A stretch of 64,000 bases of DNA, from NCBI RefSeq assembly GCF_035083965.1, contig NC_089738.1, forward strand, positions 8,520,734 to 8,584,733. The letters run 5' to 3'. Below the pieces are notes generated by a model. It searched no databases. It was not told where the DNA came from and was given only the letters and a program-made list of their open reading frames with translations. Below, one piece after another: positions 58,440-64,000 of the stretch. Every line of letters begins with the position of its first letter. Position 1 is the first letter of the stretch. The stretch comes from Branchiostoma lanceolatum. Lineage: Eukaryota > Chordata > Leptocardii > Amphioxiformes > Branchiostomatidae. Position numbers and translations under genes: made by a program.

Positions 58440-59902
58440 ATCAACATGGCCTTATTGATAAAAAGGGTGTCACTTCAACAGCATCAAAATAGACAAGACA
58501 AGCTTACAGTGCAGATCAAAAGATTACTGTTTTTTCAATCAACATCAGTAGCACATTACAAGTGCAACTTTACATGCACACAATAACGATACCTCAATAT
58601 TTACAGAATATATGCGGGTTTGTCATATTTCGCTCCCCATATCTGGGTAGAGTGAAATATATTGTTTTTGTCATGTTCTCCTTCTCCTTTCCTTTTCCTG
58701 CCAAATCTTCAATGTTTTTTGGCCATTTTTAGACAAAAATGTATATTTTGGGCTCATGTGCCGTGGTATCTAAACTATATGACCTGAAATTCGGTATAAG
58801 GGTGCATTGAACATGATTTCAGATATGCATGTATGTGCCAGTCGTAAAAAACGAGTTATTTGCTTGAGTAAGATCTGATTTGCCTAATAGTATCAAAAGA
58901 ATAAGCACAAATTGATATGTATAACCATTGCTAAAACCTTACAAGTCTGATTAAAATCTTTAAAATTTTACATCATAAAATTCAGGTATCAACCAAAACA
59001 CAAATGCCCTAGAGTCTGTAACATGATCAAGCTATCACAGTTTGAGTATTGAGGAAATTACGGCTTAGGTAGTGCCTACATATATACTTAATGTATTACT
59101 GATGGCACTTCCACAAAAAGACCAGTAGAAAATGTTTCTTCCTGTTAACATTTTTTTAAGTACACAATGATCTTCCTGTGTTGACTTAATTGCTGTCATA
59201 TGACTCATTATTTACTAAAATATTAGATATGACAAGCTCTGATCTCATTGCACACTTTCATAATTTTACTGTGCTTTATGAAAAAAAGCTTACTTTGTAA
59301 ATGATATAAACAGATAACAGGTCATTTTGTCAATGATCAAGTCTTTGATTTTTCAAGCCATGTTAAATGTCATTGGCTATAGCGCTAATACTAAACGTAA
59401 TTGTATCTTACATTTGTGCAATATAGTGCTGGGGATTTTGTATTCAACAATGGCATTTCTTGCTTGATTCTTATTTCTTTCCTGCTACTAAAAATTTAAT
59501 TAGTCATTATCTTTTTTAAAGAAAGCCAGCGTCAGAAAATGATTTTGACATTTCAAAATTTACTAGAGCTACCAGTGGTTTTGAAAGATAGAATCTAGAA
59601 AATTACATAATAATGGCAAAATCTTCTGAAGGCATGTCCTGTAAAAAGTATAATGCAAATTGATGACCCTATACAATGAATTGACAGCCTAGCCAGACTT
59701 GAAAAATAATGACTACTGTCTTCATATGTTTAATTATTAATTGTGATCTTTGTTTTCTTTAGGGATATAAGATTCAACAATAAAATATTATTATAGATAG
59801 TGACTTCCACTAACGTTTGATACAACTATCTCATCCTTTTTCTTTTTTTTTTCTCTCCAAACTTGGGTCTTCTTCGTTTGAATCAGGATCAGATGTTTTT
59901 TG
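58440..59902. other. Intergenic stretch; holds a copy of repeat R2
   Basis: 58640-58840 matches the R2 repeat at 25262-25570 (TTTTAGACAAAAATGTATAT, GGGTGCATTGAACA). No gene is recognised. Confidence 0.45.
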
Positions 59903-60559
59903 TTATATTGGCTTTTTACAAATGAAGGGATATTTCCGGTCACAGCGAGCGTCGTTCCACTGTCCCTCCGTCTTCCTTCGGCCAATCAACCCAAAGAAAA
60001 AAGGTCTGCCGGTCTGTGGAAAACGCCACATATATCAACGATTATAAATGTACAGTCGTCACCACTTGAACAGTAATAACTGGGGCCTGATATGACATGA
60101 ATTCCAGTGCTCGAACAGCTGTGCCGACAACAGCATACATGTACATATAAAAAGAATGATTTGACAATGGTAGTAAATGTCGGGTAAATCGTTTTAACCA
60201 TTGGTTACTAGTAATTCGTTGCTGTTAGTCTGTATTACGCACATGCTGTCAACGACATACTTAGTCTAAACAAAAGTTTTCTAAATGTTACCATCTCCAA
60301 ACAAAGTTATCATATTGAGTATCTATAACAACCTATAAAAGCTTTAACCACCTTCTATAAGCGCTAAAGTTCGTCTGTGTTCAGCTTGATAGATGACATT
60401 ATTTCCGCTTTCAATAAGCTTTAGATTACATTGTCTTGGTGTTTTAGAAAGGGACAAAGGAAGAACACCCACCTCGGCGTACATGGAACCACAATTTTCT
60501 CCCTTCAGCCGGCGGTAGATAGGGTTGTTGTCCGGTTCACCAGGAGCCCAGTTCGTGTA

Positions 60560-61019
60560 CTACCAACTCAGAATGGACTGAAAACTGCAATTTTTGATTG
60601 AATGGTTCTGAAACGGTTTTGCCTTATTGTTATCGGGTGTTTACAGGAGCTGACTGGAGCCATTCTTTTGTTCACTTCCAGCCTGATTATGCAAGAATAT
60701 GAATGGGATCTGATGTGTTTACTTTGCAACAGAAAATAATAGAAAGTTAGCTTCTTTTAAAGCCAGACAGTTTTCACACCTCTGGCAGGAGGTGACAAGC
60801 TGCTCCCATGTGTGGCTGGGAATACCTGTGCCCCCCAGCGTGATGCCTCTTTGTCACCTATGTGCGAACTTGGTTTTCAATCTCTGCCAGGCCCCTAGCA
60901 TCTACATAGAAACAATGGGCCCAAGGGGAAGCACTTGTAAGACCCTTTAAATTTTTTTAAACAATTGGCCAGCCTCTTTCAATCAAAAATTGCAGTTTTC
61001 AGTCCATTTTGAGTTGGTA
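60560..61019. mobile_element. 460-bp inverted-repeat element inserted in lectin A exon 5
   Basis: The terminal repeats begin CTACCAACTCAGAATGGACTG on the left and, inverted, CTACCAACTCAAAATGGACTG on the right. They run about 43 bp with one mismatch. Gene B shows the empty site GTGTAGATAAC. A TA duplication (60558-60559 and 61018-61019) would fit a Tc1/mariner-type element, but the base next to it is ambiguous. Confidence 0.85.
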
Positions 61020-61138
61020 GATAACACGTGACCCATCCGTCCAACAGTCTCCATCTCTGTGTAGGTCATCTAGTCCAATCCAGACAAATCGAGATTTGGC
61101 TGCGATAAAAGAAAAGACGGGGAAAAGCTATCAACAAC

Positions 61139-61349
61139 TAGCCTCTACCAGGCTCCGCCGGATGGCTGGAAAAATAGTAGAAATTGGCCGTAATAGAGTG
61201 GATAGTGTGCCAAGGGAGTTAGCTACGGAGGGAGTACATTCTGGCAGAATGTACTCCCTCCGTAGCTAACTCCCTTGGCACACTATCCACTCTATTACGG
61301 CCAATTTCTACTATTTTTCCAGCCATCCGGCGGAGCCTGGTAGAGGCTA
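61139..61349. mobile_element. Perfect 211-bp palindrome (foldback element) with 9-bp target duplication
   Basis: The two 105-bp arms (61139-61243, 61245-61349) are exact inverse complements around one central base (61244). ATCAACAAC flanks both sides (61130-61138, 61350-61358). The ends TAGCCTCTACC and GGTAGAGGCTA place it with the other TAGCC-ended elements here. It lies in an intron of lectin A. Confidence 0.95.
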
Positions 61350-62139
61350 ATCAACAACGAGAGACCCATTTCCAGTTACGGCGGCCATTATGAATTTTTC
61401 GGGGTCAGCTCGGGGTCATGCGCCAAAACGAGGCTTGACATGGATGGATCTCTTGGAAGCCTCTGTCCTCCATATAATCAAATCACCATGGCCTATTGAA
61501 AAAATCCTCACTAACTTCCTCCACAACAGCTTTCTCCAGGTTCGATTAACCAACCACTTTGGACACATATGAGCTTGCGAACATATGCTGATGTGACAAT
61601 CGAAGATGCAAAAAGTCCACAGTTCACGATCCACAGTTCACGTGACAAATAGCTAGATGATTGATCATTCCAACCCGAAGATGTCTGTAATTCTATTTTT
61701 TCTTCACTTCCAAAGGAGTGACATACTTTTTGAAGTGTCAGTTTGTGTGTAAAGACATATCAATATTTACGAAGAAAGAAATCTATTCTTACTAGTAGGA
61801 ATGAGTCCTCTGATGAACTGATTTTCGCGTTGGTCTCTGATAGAAAGCAGATGAGCTTCCTTCTGCATGCAGTTGTTGTTCGCGTTAGTCCATCTGACTT
61901 CTGCTCGCACGAACATGTAGCAGTGTTTGTTATATTCCATCCATCCAGTCTCACACCGTGCTGTGATAAAGAATAGTATGGTCAGAAAAGATGCGATTTA
62001 GTCCAAGCAGATTTTCAAAATACAATTTTTTTTACAATTTCAATTAGTAGGTGGAAGTAAAGCATAAACAAATTCAACTTTAGACCAAGGATTTACATGA
62101 CATTAATTCAATTGCTATGTGGCATATTTCCTACCTGCA

Positions 62140-62240
62140 GTCGTTGGCAAGGTCATGTAGGTGGTTGGCAAGGTCACGCTGGTGGTTGGCAAGGTCACGC
62201 TAGTGGTTGGCAAGGTCACAGCGGGCAAGGTCAGATCGGT
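62140..62240 (-). repeat. Short 21-bp minisatellite coding for the stalk of lectin A
   Basis: Four to five units of the same stalk repeat as in genes B and E. Confidence 0.85.
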
Positions 62241-63796
62241 GGTTGGAAAGGTCTCAGTGGTAGCAGCTATAGCTTCTGATTCTGTTACCTGAAGTCCAGA
62301 TAAAGGAGAGACAAGTTATGGTCTATGACATCTTTCAACAGCCAATGTTATAATGTCAAAGATAAAGAAAAGAAACCCTTGCATAGGTCTCTATTTAATA
62401 TCTAATAACCTCACTGTTCAATTAACAATCTCAAAGTCCTTCTAAAGCAACAGCTTTTTTTCCACGGACTGCCAAACTATGGGACTCGCAATGGCAACTG
62501 TTTCCGTCCCGTTTACAATCTGCAAGCCTTCAAAATGTTCACCGCTTTCTCCTAGTATAATCATCTCAATCTTTCATCAATTTAGTGCAATGCCTAGAGG
62601 TGGTCAACATCGGCCTTACATTGAAGAAATTCATTGAAAAACAACCAAAACTACTCTTTCTGGCTTACCTTTCCCCCCGTTGCGAGACGAGGCACAAGGA
62701 TTGCAATAGTGACAACTGATGCCATCAACAGGAGTCCACAGCCAAGTGCCAGCCAGCACATTTTACTAGATTTCACCCTTTTCCACATGTCCATGATACG
62801 TTCTGAAACTATCAAAAGGTGATCACTCATTTAGAATCCACATTATTCTTATAACGTTAGGCCATGTTGATTTGATTATATGGATGACATCCTCCGGGGA
62901 CCCCGAAACTGATATGAGCGTGTGAATAAAAGAAAATGTCTTTCTTCAACGTAACACAATTATTGCTGCCAATGACGTCACCGTGAACATGGCAACCGGT
63001 TAGGAAAACAACGCACCGTGCTTGGTTCGTGAGAAAAACATACCGTTAAGAAGCAAACAGTGCGTATTCATTGTGATTTCATGTAGTTGCAAGATGCTAC
63101 GATATTTCTTTTTACGGCTTTTCAAAAGTACAATTTTCTTGATTTGTGTGATTTGTATTAACAGTAAACTGTTGTATATTAAGCGTATACGCGTAGGTGT
63201 ATGTTGATTGAATAATACTATCACTGTTGTTGAATATGATAAAATGTTGTCCCTTGGTTTCATAAAATCTTTAATTGCATTTTGACAGAGCTGTCTCCTC
63301 ATAGACCTTATCATATTGTCTTTGAGTCTTTTAATTACATTCCTCGTGTAACTTGAAATATATATATTCAATATTGTATCTGGACCTACCTCTGTAACCA
63401 AAGCGAACTTCTTCAGGTTTCTTGTAGTCGTAGACATCTGGTTTGTCGCGGGTATCGTCGCAGGGGCCAGACTCATTGTTGTTCACCGGAGACGCCAATA
63501 TGTGGTCGTCCACGCGGCGGTATTTGCAAAATGTAAGCCCTTCTTTACCAAATTCCATGTGCGTGTGGAATTCAGAATTGACCGAAGCATCAGAACTGGC
63601 CGAAGCAGCAGTTTTGTGGTCACCAGAGGCGGCACCATCGGGGACAGGGCCTGTCTCTTCGCTAGTGAATGTCTCTTTTTGTTGTTTGTCTTTTCCTGGC
63701 AATGCACCTTCCGCCATATTTACTTCTCTCTAGGAAAAGGCAAATATACTTCTTGTAAGCAATCTTACACATCTTACATAAATTTATATAATCTGT

Positions 63797-63842
63797 ATAA
63801 TCGTATGTCTGAAAGGGCCCATATACCGAGCGCTATGGTGGT
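63797..63842 (-). promoter_or_regulatory. Conserved upstream block of lectin A
   Basis: ATAATCGTATGTCTGAAAGG, GCCC and GAGCGCTATGGTGG, about 80-125 bp upstream of the ATG; the same block is upstream of gene B. Confidence 0.45.
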
Positions 63843-63858
63843 TATGGAGGTATCTTCA

Positions 63859-64000
63859 TAGCCTCCACCAGGCCTTCCTACGGGCGTACGGTTCGTAGAA
63901 TTCGGCAAATAAAGGAATAATTGGCCAGTGGAGTCAGTCCACGGTAAGGTTGATAATTCACCCGCAAATAAAACATCCCCGGTAGAGACTAGTCTCTTTA
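63859..64000. mobile_element. Start of another TAGCCTC-ended element, cut by the window edge
   Basis: TAGCCTCCACCAGGCCTTCC resembles the end of the palindrome at 61139 (TAGCCTCTACCAGGCTCCGC). The other end is outside the window. Confidence 0.5.

Larger units (their letters stand above)
59903..63717 (-). pseudogene. C-type lectin gene A, lectin-domain exon interrupted by a transposon
   Basis: Exons: 63390-63717 (tail, starts MAEGALPGKDKQQ), 62669-62802 (membrane segment LALGCGLLLMASVVTIAILVP), 62135-62288 (stalk, four or five heptads), 61793-61960, 60473-61099 (interrupted) and 59903-60013. All other borders and phases match gene B. The fifth exon is split by 460 bp (60560-61019) between the codons for VIY and TNWAP. 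Read through, the insert gives a stop after six codons. The parts on both sides, including WIGL, EPD (GEPDNN), WND and the ICKKPI end, are otherwise intact, so the insertion looks recent. The tail has HTHMEF where the sisters have HTYxxL. Unless the insert is spliced out or is polymorphic, the product would be a truncated lectin. Confidence 0.85.

Overview
The window looks like nuclear DNA from a cephalochordate (amphioxus, Branchiostoma-like). Genes are split by short introns with GT-AG ends. There are tandem C-type lectin genes of the kind known to be greatly expanded in amphioxus, tRNA-derived SINEs, LINE 3' ends, several families of small terminal-inverted-repeat elements and many microsatellites. 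No database was searched, so the organism is an inference.

Left third (1-24,000). Two paralogous genes for a secreted-pathway JmjC-type 2-oxoglutarate oxygenase lie head to head. One runs off the left edge (minus strand, exons at 7-909). The other is complete (plus strand, 11 coding exons, 6706-14789, 526 residues). The inverted duplication includes the promoter and a non-coding first exon. Around them sit three intronless short-chain dehydrogenase/reductase (SDR) genes (3340-4137 minus, 17506-18306 plus, 20325-21125 minus). Their active site has Ser, then Tyr 13 residues later, then Lys 7 residues after the Tyr. That is the spacing of FabL/FabI-type enoyl reductases, not of classical SDRs, and one copy has His in place of Tyr.

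Right two thirds (24,500-63,720). Five tandem minus-strand genes encode type II membrane C-type lectins. Each has a cytoplasmic-tail exon, a transmembrane exon, one or two Thr/Pro-rich stalk exons built from a 21-bp minisatellite (VTLPTTA-like heptads), and three exons for a long-form C-type lectin domain ending in ICKKPI, or CKRPIQ in the leftmost gene. From left to right I call them E (24536-30890), D (33303-38291), C (44923-48960), B (52213-56567) and A (59903-63717). B, C and D read as intact. A has a 460-bp transposon in a lectin-domain exon. E has lost the conserved start codon and part of the lectin domain. Genes A and B form one subfamily and C and D another.

The spaces are mostly repeats. 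The most striking is a 211-bp perfect palindrome at 61139-61349 flanked by a 9-bp target duplication. It belongs to a wider set of TAGCC-ended foldback elements in this window. A nested tandem duplication at 39,100-43,700 carries three copies of what looks like the lectin promoter plus 5' untranslated exon.
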